NCBI GenBank assembly: GCA_947685225.1
Contig: CANTUV010000053.1
Span: forward strand, 8,231,501 to 8,295,500
DNA length: 64,000 nt
Direction: 5' to 3'
Origin: Garcia nutans
Taxonomy: Eukaryota > Streptophyta > Magnoliopsida > Malpighiales > Euphorbiaceae
The notes beneath the pieces were generated by a model that worked only from the letters and a program-made list of their open reading frames with translations, was not told the DNA's origin and ran no database searches. The position numbers and the translations under genes were made by a program. Below, piece by piece: positions 46,233-58,872 of this stretch (position 1 is its first letter; each line of letters opens with the position of its first letter).

Positions 46233-48820
46233 TAAATTTGACAATTAGTGCTGTGGCCATCCAGGAACATTCCTCGGTAGGCGATTAATCGGCGCCAACT
46301 TTTCTTTTCTTTTCTTTTTTTTCTCAATGCATAATTTAAACTCTGTCTTTATAAAAAAAAAAATTAAAAAAATTGTGGCGAAGCTTTTAAAATGATGTAT
46401 TTAATTTCAACAATCTCTAAATGTACTTTTTTTTTTTGTTCCAACTCTAAATGCACATTTGGATGTGTATAAATATATACATTCATTAGTCTTTTACTCA
46501 AGGAATACACGGAATTAGAATAATAAAATATAAATAAATTTAAAATAATTTGTAAATAAATTTAAAATAATTTCTATTGTAAAAACTAGAAAATAAAATA
46601 TTTACTTTAATTTTTATGATAATTTCGTTAAAACAATATTAATGGTCTTTTATTTTATAATTTGAAAATATTAGTGATAAAAAATAAATTTTACACATAT
46701 TTTTACTATAAAAAATCATATATTCTATAAAAAATAAGAAAAAATAAAAAATAGTATAGAAATTCTAGTAAAATTTTCAAATAGAAAAAAATATATGAGT
46801 AGGAGAATTTATAATTGTAGATTTAAATTGAAATTATTATTACTATAAAAATTATTATTATATAAATTATAAACATATAATTAATTTGTTATGAAGATTA
46901 AAAGTCATATTTTCATTATTTAAATTTTAAAATTTCTAAAAAGATATAAATAAATTATTAATGTATAATTAATTTATTAGGAATGTCAAAAGTTATATAT
47001 TTTATTATTTAATTTTTAAAATTTTTAAAAATATATAAATTAATCATTTTTATAAATAAATTATTTAATTTATTATGAATATAAAAAATTTCTCAATATA
47101 TATATATATATATATATCAAGCAATATTATTTAATTATATTAATGTATAATTAATTTATAGAAAATAAATAATCATAAATATAATTTATTTAATTAATTA
47201 ATTCTATGAAATTATATTAATGTTTAATTATTTAAAAAAAATTAAATTTTAAAAATATAATTAATTATTAAATTTTAAATTTTATTTAAATTATTAAAAT
47301 TAAAAAAATTAATTAAAAAAGATTAAGAGTCATATATTTTTAAACTTTTTAAATTTTTTAAAAAAAATATAAATCAATCAATTCTATTTAACTATATTAC
47401 TGTATAATTAATTTATAGAAAGTTAAAAGTCTCAAATATAATTTATTTAATCAATATTATAAAATTATATTAATATGTAATTATTTAATAAAAAAATTTA
47501 AAATCACAAATATAATTGATTATTAAATTTTAAACTTTATATAAATTATTAAAAATAAAAATAAAAAATAAGATATCATTATTTAAATAATAATAATGTG
47601 TCGCTCTTAAAATACTTCTTCTATCATCGGTTTTTATATATATAATATATATGTGTAATTTTCATTTTATTAATTTTTTCCTTTGATTATAAATTTTTAT
47701 TATTTTTCACTATTAGTTAGTGAATTTTTAATCAAATTTTTTATTTGTGAGAAGAGTTTCAATTTTAAATATTATATCTATTATGGCAATTATTTTATTA
47801 TAATAATAATAACTAAAATATTATATGGGACAATATAATTAACACACGAAATTATTAAGAATAAATAACAAATATAAAACTTGTTACTCATTTGTGATAA
47901 AATTTGAAGTTATAATAAGATTTAAGTTATTAGTTATATTAGTGACAATAAAGAAAAACCTTTGTGATAAAAATTTAATATATTTTTATATAAATCGTCA
48001 GAAATTGTAATTTGTAACTAAAATATTATCTATGACAAATATTACTGTCGTATATGAAACTTTTAAAAATATATGATAACATTTGTCACTTTAAGATTAA
48101 TAAGTAAATAAATAAATTTGTGACAATCACAAGTCCTCATTCAATTTCGCAAAGAAACTTATATTTTTCACTTATTTATGTTTCTTTTTTATTTGAATTA
48201 AAATGATAAATAACAGTTACAAATTAATTTTAATTTTTTTTAGACAATGCAATTAGAATTATATTTTTCTATAAATAGTTTATTAAATTTATAGAAGCTA
48301 AAACAATAATTAATCTTCCGTTTTTTTATTTTTAATTTTGAATTAGCCAAACAAATGAAACTGAAATCCTAATTTCCTCGACTCAGTTGCCACTTTCCCC
48401 TTATTCCCTCTCTTTTCATTTGGTTTTTTTCTTCTTTTATATATATATATATATATATATTTATTTATTTATTTATTTATTTATTTATTCCGTCTCTTTT
48501 CATTTAGTTTTTTCTTCTTTATATATATATATATATATATATATTAGATTTCTTTTTTTTTTTTGAATAACACTTTCTCATTTTACGCCGCTTTTTTATT
48601 TCTTTTGTTTTTAATATAAGCCACTCTCTAAGAATTAACTTTTTTATTTTATTTTGAGAATTATCTAATACTTATGCATCTTTTTATTTTTTAAAAATTA
48701 TTCAATATTTATCTTTTTTTTCTAAATATCTAATATTTATAGTAAGAGGAGAAAATTTACAATGTACTGTTAAAGGTATTTTAATTTGCTCTTGGAAAGT
48801 TACACAATGCTTCAACCAGT
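46233..48820. other. AT-rich intergenic sequence with microsatellites
   Basis: No gene. Microsatellites occur at 47097..47117 (TA), 48438..48487 (TA then TTTA) and 48522..48543 (TA). The last two follow a duplicated CTCTTTTCATTTRGTTTTTT segment of about 60 bases. The block 46860..47560 has many repeats of TTAATGTATAATTAATTTAT that also resemble 23200..23560. Confidence 0.55.
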
Positions 48821-48825
48821 GGCAG

Positions 48826-49240
48826 AATAAAAAATTTACTGAGGGGAGTTAAAATTTACAGAGCTGTGGCAGGCGGCGGCTGTCTGTGGGCCAGCTGGTG
48901 ATGGGGTTACCTGTTGGTGGCTTGGGGAGGGAAGGGGTAGAGGGAAGAAGGAGAGGGGAACCTTTTTTAATTTTTGAACCCCTGGCTAAATGAGGAGTCA
49001 TTTTATAAAAAAAAATAGCCTATGGCGAAACGACGCCGTTTCGTCATGGACTAATTTATAAAAAATATATATATATTTGCAGCGAGGGGTCGCTGCACAG
49101 GTTTGTAACTCAGCATCCTTCAATGAGGGGGCTGAGTTTAGCTCCGCAGGCGGCCAGAATAAATACCTCATCTTCTGGCTATCGGTGAGGGGGTCGTGTG
49201 ACTACACATAACCTTATAGTAGTTCCGCCCTTGACTTCAA
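48826..49240. repeat. GC-richer repeat island, family unknown
   Basis: Stands out from AT-rich surroundings. It contains GGCAGGCGGCGGC, a GAAACGACGCCGTTTCGTC palindrome (49025..49043), CAGCGAGGGGTCGCTG and a closing TAGTTCCGCCCTTGA. Such islands are common plant dispersed repeats, but I cannot assign a family or find convincing terminal repeats. Confidence 0.4.
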
Positions 49241-50711
49241 CTGAGATTTATTAATAGGTAAGTTTCAAATTTAATAATCCTTTATTGAATTATATATGAA
49301 CATCACGTAACAAATATAAATTTTATGTAATTTTTTTAATTGTTAATAAAAATATGGATTTGTATTTTAGAAAGGCATCCCTATCAAGTTGTGACACTGC
49401 TAAAGGGATAAAAATGTGACAGATTAAGAGGGATATTTTTAACTTTTATTAGTAATATGTATAATCATTATAAATATTATATTACAGCCTAAAATCTATA
49501 TTTTACCCTTAATTTATTGAAATTTCCATTTTACCTCATTTAATTTGTCATAATTTGATCTTCATAGCATTTTTTTTTAATTTCACAATTATTTATAATT
49601 ATCTGTTTTCATGATATGAAGATTTGTAACTTAACTTAGATTTACATTGTTCTTCTCATCATCTTATAACAAATTGTTGGAATACATTTTTTTTACAATT
49701 GTATATATTTGGAAATTATTACTTTAACAATAATAAAAATTTCTTTTTTTGTTATATCAATTAATATACACAACTCATTAATTTTCTCAGTATACTATTA
49801 ATTTTTCTTATATGCAAATTTAAAAAATACAATGCATATGCACATGTTTATCTAATAATTTTTCTTTTTTATTAAATCAAAAAAATAATTTTTCTTTTTT
49901 CTTTTTTAACAAAACCAATGCTTCTTCTTTTTTTACAAACCAATACTTCTTTTAATTTCATTAATAATAATATCATGTAAAAAGGTACATCCATCCATTA
50001 TTGATAATTATCAATTGAAACTTGAAAGGGAAGATTTACAAAAAAAAAAAGAAAAAGAATATTTAATTGAATTTATAAAAAAAATTGGAGAAATCAAACA
50101 TTTTTATATATTATTGTTATTTTTGCTCTAAATTATTTTTATTTTTATTAAAATCACCTTATAAATATTAAAAAAAATAAAAATAGGTAAAACAATTTAA
50201 ACAAAAATGTTTGAGAGCCCATTTTTTTTCTTTTAACGTAAGTTCAATATATATCGTCTAATAATGCAAGGGTGCTTTTGATATTTAAGTAAAAAGTCTT
50301 ATTTAATTTGGTTTAAAAAAAGAAAATATGTGATTATCATTAGTAATTCTCTCAATGAATTATTTAGATGAATAAAAAAAGCATTTTGAGAATTTTAGTA
50401 TATTAGTTATAGTAATATTAACACGACTCATTTGTCAAATCGATTGAGTTTTATTGAATTGTGATTCATGAATAATAATGGATCAGTTAAATAAATAAAA
50501 ATAGAATGCTTCGCATTGATAAATTGCATGATATTTAATCAAATTATGTAATTCAACCATTTATTATATATAATTTTTATAATTTTATACATTTTTCGTT
50601 ATTATTAATTCCATGATAAATATTTATATAATCAATTTTATTATATGATAATTTTAAATATTAGTTATAAGAACATTATTTTCAAAAATAATCAATTAAA
50701 AAGTATTTCTT
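49241..50711. other. AT-rich intergenic sequence, nothing recognised
   Basis: No coding frame, RNA gene or element end that I can support. Host sequence upstream of the long direct duplication. Confidence 0.5.
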
Positions 50712-51563
50712 TATTATGAAATTTGTTCGTTAAATAAATAATCTTTCATAGAGTAAAACAAAAACAAACCAATTAAAAAAGATTCTTTGTTGCCATCTCT
50801 CTTTAAAAATTGGGAATTCCCTTTTTTTTCTCTTTGGAATTAAATTCCAATTTAAACCGTAGATTCAAAGCAAATTTTTACTGGGGCGGGAAATGTTATG
50901 AAATAAGAATAGAATTTATTTGATATATATATATGCAGAAAGCAAAAGGCAAAGAGAATTAATTTATTGCGGAAAGTTCAATATTATAACATAAAACTAG
51001 TATTATATGCTAGTAAAATAAATTTTAAAATATGAATTTTTAAATTTAATTTTCTAATCAAGAGATTCACATTCATTGCAAAATTTAATAACTCTAAAAT
51101 AAGTAAATTAAGTTACTATTAAAGCGGTGAGATGAGATAGTAAGGACTTCTTCTTCATATTTTAACTTTTGAATTTAAATTCTAAGCAGAAAGTTTTAGA
51201 ATTTGAAACTTGAAAGGAACATTTTATTTTTTTAATGACTCTGTCCAACACAAAACCAAATTATCTGCAACCTTTACATTATAGGATATTGGATAACTAG
51301 AAAAAAATAATTAAATTAACTTACTAGCACTTTAAAGTTAATTTTTAAAGAATATATATATATATATACCCTTAGAATTATTTTAAAATAAAGAGAAAAA
51401 ATTTTTTTTATAAGAAATATTAATCAAGTTGAGAACATCAATGGGGAGTTTAATTTTATTTTTTTAGAAATACAAATTAAGAAAAAATGTTAATAGAAAA
51501 TTAAGCAAAGGAGAAAAAGAAATTAATCTTGCAAATTATCTTATTGTTTATGAATTTATAGAT
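50712..51563. repeat. Left copy of the ~852-bp direct duplication flanking the copia insertion
   Basis: Begins TATTATGAAATTTG and ends GAATTTATAGAT. It is almost identical to 58018..58872, with about ten single-base or length differences (AAAGCGG against AATGCGG, GTAAGG against GTACGG, and homopolymer or TA-run lengths). It does not start TG or end CA, and it does not adjoin the primer site, so it is not the LTR. Confidence 0.93.
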
Positions 51564-51594
51564 TTGTACTAGTTAACATCCCAACAGTACCACT
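51564..51594 (-). other. Filler: short copy of the gag start at the left junction
   Basis: AGTGGTACTGTTGGGATG, TTAACTAGTACAAAT on the minus strand matches gag (56341..56309) with a single difference. It sits between the 3' sequence of the element, which stops at a polypurine-tract-like CCCAAGTG, and the host duplication. Confidence 0.8.
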
Positions 51595-52260
51595 TGGGCA
51601 ATATTAATTGTATATTTTAAATTATTTTAAAAAATAATTGAAAACGACTCTCAGACTGAAAACAAAACACAAAAGTGGCCACTAATTTGAAAACATACAA
51701 TTTAAGAAATAACACCTTTATAAAATCTCGTCCATATTAAGCCATAAATATTGAATCATAGCGGTGATTATGCCATTTATTGACATAAAACCAATCCATG
51801 GTTACAAATACATATGACTTTAACCGACATAGATTATAGTATGGTAGTGTAGCAAGAAAATAGCACCCATATGTGATTAATTTGCTATTTTCTTTGTCGG
51901 TCCACAATGATTTCTCTTTCAACACAATGTTTAGCTATAAGCAAGAGAAATCCATAATAAGCCATTTGTTTCTTGAGACACTAAATAGAAACACCCTCAA
52001 TGGCTTCACAATTCATGTTTCCTTTAACACCAATGAAAACATGCACATATTGCCAAAAGCAAAAAACTTAAGACAAATACATATTTGTCCTAAGAACTCA
52101 ATATATATATATATATACCACAATATCAATTAATGAGCAAATATAAAATATCACAATGATGATCATCCAATAATTATACAATATCTCAAGAAAAATACTT
52201 TCATGAATAAAAGTAATGTAATATAAGTGCTCAAAAAGAATTACAAAAAACAAGCTCCCA

Positions 52261-55200
52261 CTAACCAAGTACATCAAAAGACTCCACAACCCCCATATTA
52301 GCAATGTGACCCTTAAACACTATAGGTCTAACGCCCTTGGTTAGTGGATCAGCAAGCATAGATTCAGTATTTATATATTTTATCTCTATGTCTCCCTTTT
52401 TCACTAAATCTTTAACAGTAAGATACTTAATCTCTATGTGCTTAGAACCACTATTGCTTTTGTTGTTCTTGGAAAAGAACACAGCTGCACTATTATCACA
52501 ATAAATCAAAAGTGGTTTAGATATAGAATCTACTACAAGTAATTCAGAAACAAAATTTTTAAGCCATATTGCTTGTGTTGCAGCTCCATAACAAGCAACA
52601 AACTCTGCCTGCATAGTAGAAGAAGCAATGAGTGTTTGTTTGACACTTTTCCACGAAATAGCTCCACCAGCAAGCATAAACACATAGCCTGAAGTAGATT
52701 TCATATCATCATGACAACCTGCAAAATCTGAGTCTGAATACCCAACAATATCAAGATGATCTATACGTCTGTAAACCAGCATATAATCTCTAGTCTTTTG
52801 CAAGTACCTCAAAACCTTCTTAACAGCCACCCAATGCATTGGTCCAGGATTAGACAAGTATCGACCAAGTACACCAACAACATAAGCAATATCTGGTCTA
52901 GTACACACTTGAGCATACATCAAACTACCAACAGCACTAGCATATGGAACACTACTCATCGAACCTTTCTCAATTTCATTTTTAGGACATTGTTCCTTAC
53001 TCAACTTATCTCCTTTTGCAATAGGAACATCACCACCTTTACAATTTTGCATATTGAACCTACTAAGAACACGATCAATATAGGCTTTTTGAGAAAGTCC
53101 TAATAAATGACGAGATCGATCACGACGAATCTCAATACCCAAGACAAAAGATGCTTCTCCAAGATCCTTCATATCAAAAGTCTTGGAAAGTAACTATTTA
53201 GTCTCCGTAAGCAAACTCATATCACTACTAGCCAATAAAATATCATCAACATAGAGAATAAGAAAACAAAACTTACCCTTACTAACTTTAAGATAAATGC
53301 ATTGATCAATCTTATTCTCTACAAAACCAAGTGAAGTCACTACCTCATCAAACTTGAGATACCATTGGCGTGAAGCTTGTTTAAGCCCATAAATAGATTT
53401 CTTTAACTTGCACACCATATGTTCTTTACCTCTCTCTTGAAAACCTTCAGGTTGCTTCATAAAAACATCTTCACTAAGATCTCCATTCAAGAATGCAGTT
53501 TTAACATCCATTTGATGAAGTTCTAGGTCAAAATGTGCTACTAAAGCCATAACAATCCTAAAAGAATCTTTTGAGGAAACAGGTGAGAAAGTTTCATTAT
53601 AATCTATGCCTTCGCGTTGATTAAACCCCTTTGCAACTAGTCTTGCCTTAAACCTCTCAATCTTCCCCTTAGAATCCTTTTTTTGTTTTAAATACCCATT
53701 TACACCCTATGGACTTATGACCAGATGGAAGCTCAACTAATTCCCAAACTTCATTTTGTGCCATGGATGCCATCTCATCTTTCATAGCATTAACCCACAA
53801 ATCTGAATGAACACTACTCACAGCCTCTTCATATGTTAGAGGATCAATGACATGGCTAATATCATAATCACTCTCTCCAAGATACACAACAAAATCATCA
53901 GAAATAGCGGATCTTCTAACTCTAGAAGATCTCCTAACAAGTGGTTCATCAACAGCTTCTAGTTGCATATGATTATCAATAGAAACTTGATAATCAACAT
54001 CACCCTCACTATGTTCATCTCTTTCCCCAGCAGGAATTTGTACAACTGTAGTATGTAAAGTGGGTAAAGGAATAGAAACTACCTCATTTTGCACATCTTC
54101 AACAGAAGCAAGAGAACCATCAACATCAGTAACATCAAATTCTAAGAACTTTGCAGTCATGGACTCTACAATTCTTGTGCTGCGTGTAGGGCAATAAAAC
54201 CTATATCCTTTAGAATGATCTGGGTTCCCTATAAAGAAACAACGAGTAGTTCTGGGATCTGTCTTTTTCTCACTAGGATTATAAATTCTAACCTCAGCAG
54301 GACAACCCCAAACACGAAAATGGTTCAAACTTGGTTTTCTACCCGTCCACAACTCAAAAGGTGTTTTAGGAACAGATTTGCTAGGAACACGATTCAGGAT
54401 ATACAAAGTTGTTTTAATGGCTTCACCCCAAAGGAATTCAGGTAAGTTAGATCTACTCATCATGCTCCTCATCATGTCTTTGAGAGTGCGATTACGCCTC
54501 TCTGACACTCCATTTTGCTCAGGACTCCCAGGCATGGTATATTGAGCAACTATCCCACACTCTTCTAAATATTTGGCGAAAGGTCCCATATGTTGCCCAG
54601 TCTCATCATATTTTCCATAATACTCACCCCCACGATCAGATCTCACAATTTTTATGATTTTTCCTATTTGTTTTTCAACCTCAGTTTTGAAAATTTTAAA
54701 ATTTTCAAGTGCCTCAGATTTCTCTTTGATCAAGAACAAATAACCATATCGAGAAAAATCATCAATAAAAGTGATAAAAAATTTATTGCCACAAATGGTA
54801 GATGAATAAGGCCCACTAATATCAGTGTGAATAATCTCTAAAAGTTCCAAACTCCTATTGGCACCTTTCTTTTTAATTTTGGTCAATTTACCTCTAATGC
54901 AATCCACACAAGTATCTAGATCATCAAAATTAAGAGAAGGAAGAATATTTTCATTTATCAATCTCTCTATTCTATGTTTGGATATATGACCTAAACGCTT
55001 GTGCCACAATGAGTATGATTTATCTTTAGTCAATGGTCTTTTAGAAACTACATTTGCTTCACAAGGAGAATCACTTTTACAATTCAAGGCCAAACACAAT
55101 CTATATAATTTATCAAATAAAACACAATGACCAATTAATTTGGATCCATAAAACATATCAACTTTTCCACCACCAAAATTAATAAAATATCCAATTTTAT

Positions 55201-56353
55201 CCAAAACAGAAACAGAAATCAAATTTCTCCTAAAAGTTGGTACATATAAAGTTTGGTCTAAAATAAGCTCAAAACCAGACTCCAAAATCAATTTAACTAC
55301 TCCTACTGACTCAACATCTATCTCCATATCGTTTCCAACTCTAAGCTTGTCTTCATGTTCCCTTGGCTTGCGTTTGCTTATGAACCCCTGCAAAGTAATA
55401 GCAACATGAACAGTTGCACCACTATCAAGCCACCAAGAATTTGGAGGCACATCAATCAAATTAGATTCAAAGCAAACATAAGCAAAGGGATTACCTTCTC
55501 TTTTGTTCTTCAGCCAAGCTGTGAACTTATCACACTCACTCCTCTTATGACCTACCTTATTGCAAAAGAAGCACCTCATCTCACTCTTTTGGACAACACC
55601 ATTATCACTCACCTTTTTAGACTGGTTATTATGACTAGATCCATGCCTTTTAAAAGTTTGAGTTTTCTTAGGAGCATGATGATTAGACCTATTCTTAGAC
55701 TTATCTTTTCTGAAGTAAGGTTTAGATTGTGAAACTAACAAGGCAGATTCGCTTTTAAGTTTCTTCTCACTCTCAAGTTTCTTTTCTTCAGCATCACATT
55801 TGGTTATAAGGTCATTTACACTCCAAGTTTGGTTTTGGGTATTATAAGCAGTCTTAATTTGGCTAAACTCAGAAGGCAAATTGTTAAGAGCATGCTGAAC
55901 AATAAAGTCATCAGAAATGTCAAGTTGGAGACCTCTAAGTTTGGTTTGTAAGTGAACCATGGTAAGGATATAATCTCTCACACTCCCCACATGATTGTAT
56001 TTCATATTAGTTAACTTAGCCATTAGGGTCCCAGTTTCAGCCTTATCGGATACAAAGTACCTTTGTTCTACAGCAGCAAGATAGTCTCTGGCACTTACAC
56101 TATTGGGTAGCCCACTCTTGAGATGGTCAGGAATAGTTCTCTTAATGGCAATAAGACTCAAACGGTTGGATCTTTCCCATTTAGCATAATGCTCCCTTTG
56201 TTCAACACTACTTTCAGCTGTAGGTACAACAGGTTCATCCTCTCGCATGGCTAGGTCTATTTCTCCCATCGCCAAAGCAAATTCAATCTCTTATTTCCAT
56301 TGTTTAAAATTTGTACTAGTTAACATCCCAACAGTAGCACTATTGTTATTCAT
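52261..56353 (-). pseudogene. Ty1/copia gag-pol polyprotein with three lesions
   Basis: Starts at the ATG at 56353 (MNNNSATVGMLTSTNFKQWK). Gag has the UBN2-like capsid region and a knuckle [14 protein letters not shown] (residues about 261..274). Protease has [10 protein letters not shown] (about 307..316). Integrase has the HHCC finger [13 protein letters not shown]...CVDCIRGK and catalytic positions in [19 protein letters not shown] and [22 protein letters not shown] has HQMDVKTAFLNGDL, SIYGLKQASRQWY and the catalytic YVDDILLAS. RNase H has GYSDSDFAGC, QAEFVACYGAATQAIWL and YCDNSAAV. Domain order PR-IN-RT-RH is diagnostic of copia. Lesions are a TAA at codon 21 (56291..56293), one extra A in an A run at about 53678..53684 in the IN-RT linker, and a TAG in RT (53194..53196) between the YVDD motif and MKDLGEA. 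Length is otherwise full, about 1360 codons. Confidence 0.94.
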
Positions 56354-56448
56354 GCTAATAGAAACTGATTCAAGACAATACAAAAAAAAATGTATTAGAA
56401 AGCGGATATGATAAAATTAAATAATATTCGAAAAATTTTGGGCATCAC

Positions 56449-56477
56449 TACATATTCCCCTTTGGGCAGAATATGTA
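56449..56477 (-). other. Leader hairpin 1 of the copia element
   Basis: Perfect 9-bp stem TACATATTC/GAATATGTA closing the loop CCCTTTGGGCA (plus strand; the transcript is the complement, loop TGCCCAAAGGG). About 100 bases upstream of the gag start. Confidence 0.75.
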
Positions 56478-56525
56478 CATGCAATAAAACTTCTCAATAA
56501 TGGAGTTCACAACAATGAGACTATT

Positions 56526-56573
56526 CTAACTTTGAAGATTTATCCCCTTTGGGCAGATAAACCTCTAAGTTAG
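56526..56573 (-). other. Leader hairpin 2 of the copia element
   Basis: Inner stem TTTATC/GATAAA (56539..56544 with 56556..56561) closes the same 11-base loop CCCTTTGGGCA. An outer stem CTAACTT/AAGTTAG (56526..56532 with 56567..56573) encloses it. Confidence 0.75.
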
Positions 56574-56623
56574 CATCTCTACAACGCAAATTCTCCATAG
56601 CACACACGAATTCAAATTAATAC

Positions 56624-56656
56624 ATATAATAATTTCCTTTGGGTAAATTACTATAT
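56624..56656 (-). other. Leader hairpin 3 of the copia element
   Basis: Stem TAATTT/AAATTA (56630..56635 with 56645..56650), extended by ATATA/TATAT after one mismatch, closes the related loop CCTTTGGGT. A weaker fourth version (TCACTTTGGTGA) lies at about 56720..56731. Confidence 0.65.
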
Positions 56657-57587
56657 ATAATAATTTAAAATTATTTATTCTCAAATAATTAAGAACATTC
56701 TATAAGCCTCAACAAGTATTTCACTTTGGTGATAATATCCATATTGACCCATAAAATATTCATTAATTAGTTATTCACAAAATTCTGCAATTAAAAATAC
56801 ATATTGAACACAAATATATGTATTTAACAACATACGTGAGATACCAAGCACAATGTATCTCAATAAATACATGCCAATACAAAAGAAATTTACTGTATAT
56901 ATCTTGAATCAATTAATTTATCAATCAAGGAATATATATACTGTGTTTATATAAAATCAACAATCTGGACTCAGAACACGTTGAAGCCAATTATAAAGGT
57001 AACAGGTTAAAAACAAAGTACTATCTGTCTATCTCAAATCATATATCTATACAAGAAGACGAAATAGTAATTTTGAATTCCAAGATTGTGACTGGAATTC
57101 TAAACCTATTCAGTGATTTTTTTTTAATTCTCACATAAAACAACCAATCTTATTAATAATTACAAGAAGACAATTCAAAGCTGTGGCTATAAATCTAAAT
57201 CTAATTGCAATAAGGATAGATTGGAATTATATAGAAAACAACAATCACTGATTTCAATAACAAATAATAATTCTTTTATCTAATATATGTAAACGAAATT
57301 AATAATAATAATAATAATCTTTCAAAAGAGTATTATTTTATATGCACAGCAATTAATAAAGCATGTGATTATTATTAATTATCATCATGAACGTATATAC
57401 CCAAATCCACGTTACCCTAAAATTATAGAAAACAAAAACAAAACAATAAGCATACCTAAGTATGGCTTGCGAAACGTGATTCAATAATCGCAAGTCGGAA
57501 CAGTACAATTTCTCTTGATTAATTATTTAACATCACACGATTTACATATAAATAATTATTTTGAGATTCTAATTCATGTACAGCCAT

Positions 57588-57599
57588 GCTCTGATACCA
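57588..57599 (-). other. Primer binding site of the copia element
   Basis: TGGTATCAGAGC on the minus strand, a perfect complement to the initiator-Met tRNA 3' end used by many plant copia elements, two bases from the LTR end (TTTCA, TA, TGGTATC). It fixes the inner border of the LTR. Confidence 0.9.
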
Positions 57600-57601
57600 T
57601 A

Positions 57602-58002
57602 TGAAAGATTTAAATCAAGAATCTAGTACATGAATTTAGATCATCAATAAAAATTAGCGGAAGTAATTTAATACGCGTACCTGATTGAATACTCGAACCA
57701 GAGTTTCCAGATTGATTCATCATAAGTATTCTGCACACCCACTCAAAAAAAGATTAGAACACAGACTAGATCTTCCTCTCCTTTTCCTTTCACGAAGACG
57801 GCTTTCAATGGGACTAGCCAAAATTAGGTTAAAGGATGGAGAGGGGACCTAGCCTATTTATATAAAATCCTATGGACCTTCCCATCACAAGTCCAAATAG
57901 GATTAGGCCTACACTATTAACCGTCTTACCATACTAATCCATAAAAAGATGTATAAGCCCATTACATAAATAATCACGTAAACACAAATTGGGCTTCTCA
58001 CA
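57602..58002 (-). mobile_element. 5' LTR of the copia element (about 401 bp)
   Basis: Minus strand starts TGTGAGAAGCCCAATTTG and ends AAATCTTTCA. A TATA box (TTATATAAATAGGC, about 57852..57865) places transcription start near 57830. Sequence between 58003 and 58017 (AGAATTTCTAAATTG) belongs neither to the LTR, as judged by the TG/CA rule, nor to the host duplication. Confidence 0.8.
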
Positions 58003-58017
58003 AGAATTTCTAAATTG

Positions 58018-58872
58018 TATTATGAAATTTGTTCGTTAAATAAATAATCTTTCATAGAGTAAAACAAAAACAAACCAATTAAAAAAGATTCTTTGTTGCC
58101 ATCTCTCTTTAAAAATTGGGAATTCCCTTTTTTTTCTCTTTGGAATTAAATTCCAATTTAAACCGTAGATTCAAAGCAAATTTTTACTGGGGCGGGAAAT
58201 GTTATGAAATAAGAATAGAATTTATTTGATATATATATATGCAGAAAGCAAAAGGCAAAGAGAATTAATTTATTGCGGAAAGTTCAATATTATAACATAA
58301 AACTAGTATTATATGCTAGTAAAATAAATTTTAAAATATGAATTTTTAAATTTAATTTTCTAATCAAGAGATTCACATTCATTGCAAAATTTAATAACTC
58401 TAAAATAAGTAAATTAAGTTACTATTAATGCGGTGAGATGAGATAGTACGGACTTCTTCTTCATATTTTAACTTTTGAATTTAAATTCTAAGTAGAAAGT
58501 TTTAGAATTTGAAACTTGAAAGGAACATTTTATTTTTTTAATGACTCTGTCCAACACAAAACCAAATTATCTGCAACCTTTACATTATAGGATATTGGAT
58601 AACTAGAAAAAAAATAATTAAATTAACTTACTAGCACTTTAAAGTTAATTTTTAAAGAATATATATATATATATATACCCTTAGAATTATTTTAAAATAA
58701 AGAGAAAAAAAATTTTTTATAAGAAATATTAATCAAGTTGAGAACATCAATGGGGAGTTTAATTTTATTTTTTTAGAAATACAAATTAAGAAAAAATGTT
58801 AATAGAAAATTAAGCAAAGGAGAAAAAGAAATTAATCTTGCAAATTATCTTATTGTTTATGAATTTATAGAT
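58018..58872. repeat. Right copy of the ~852-bp direct duplication
   Basis: Near-identical to 50712..51563. The host sequence continues after it with ATTGGCAACCATAATAATT. The parent allele should read from the left flank (GTATTTCTT) through a single copy into this sequence. Confidence 0.93.

Larger units (their letters stand above)
51564..58002 (-). mobile_element. Ty1/copia retrotransposon with a single LTR
   Basis: On the minus strand: a 5' LTR (58002..57602), primer site (57599..57588), a long leader, gag-pol (56353..52261), about 650 bases of 3' sequence ending ATATTGCCCAAGTG, then a stretch of about 30 bases copied from the element's own gag start, then host sequence. There is no 3' LTR. 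In place of a 5-bp target duplication, 852 bases of host DNA are repeated on both sides. The coding region has only three lesions, so the insertion is recent. Confidence 0.85.

Noticed and set aside
57588..57599. TGGTATCAGAGC as part of a tRNA gene
   Set aside because: Only the 3' acceptor complement is present, two bases from an LTR end; no cloverleaf can be formed.
50712..58872. The 852-bp direct repeats as LTRs of a retroelement enclosing the copia genes
   Set aside because: They lack TG/CA ends, do not adjoin the primer site at 57588..57599, and have no short target duplication outside. A separate 401-bp LTR with its own TATA box lies next to the primer site.
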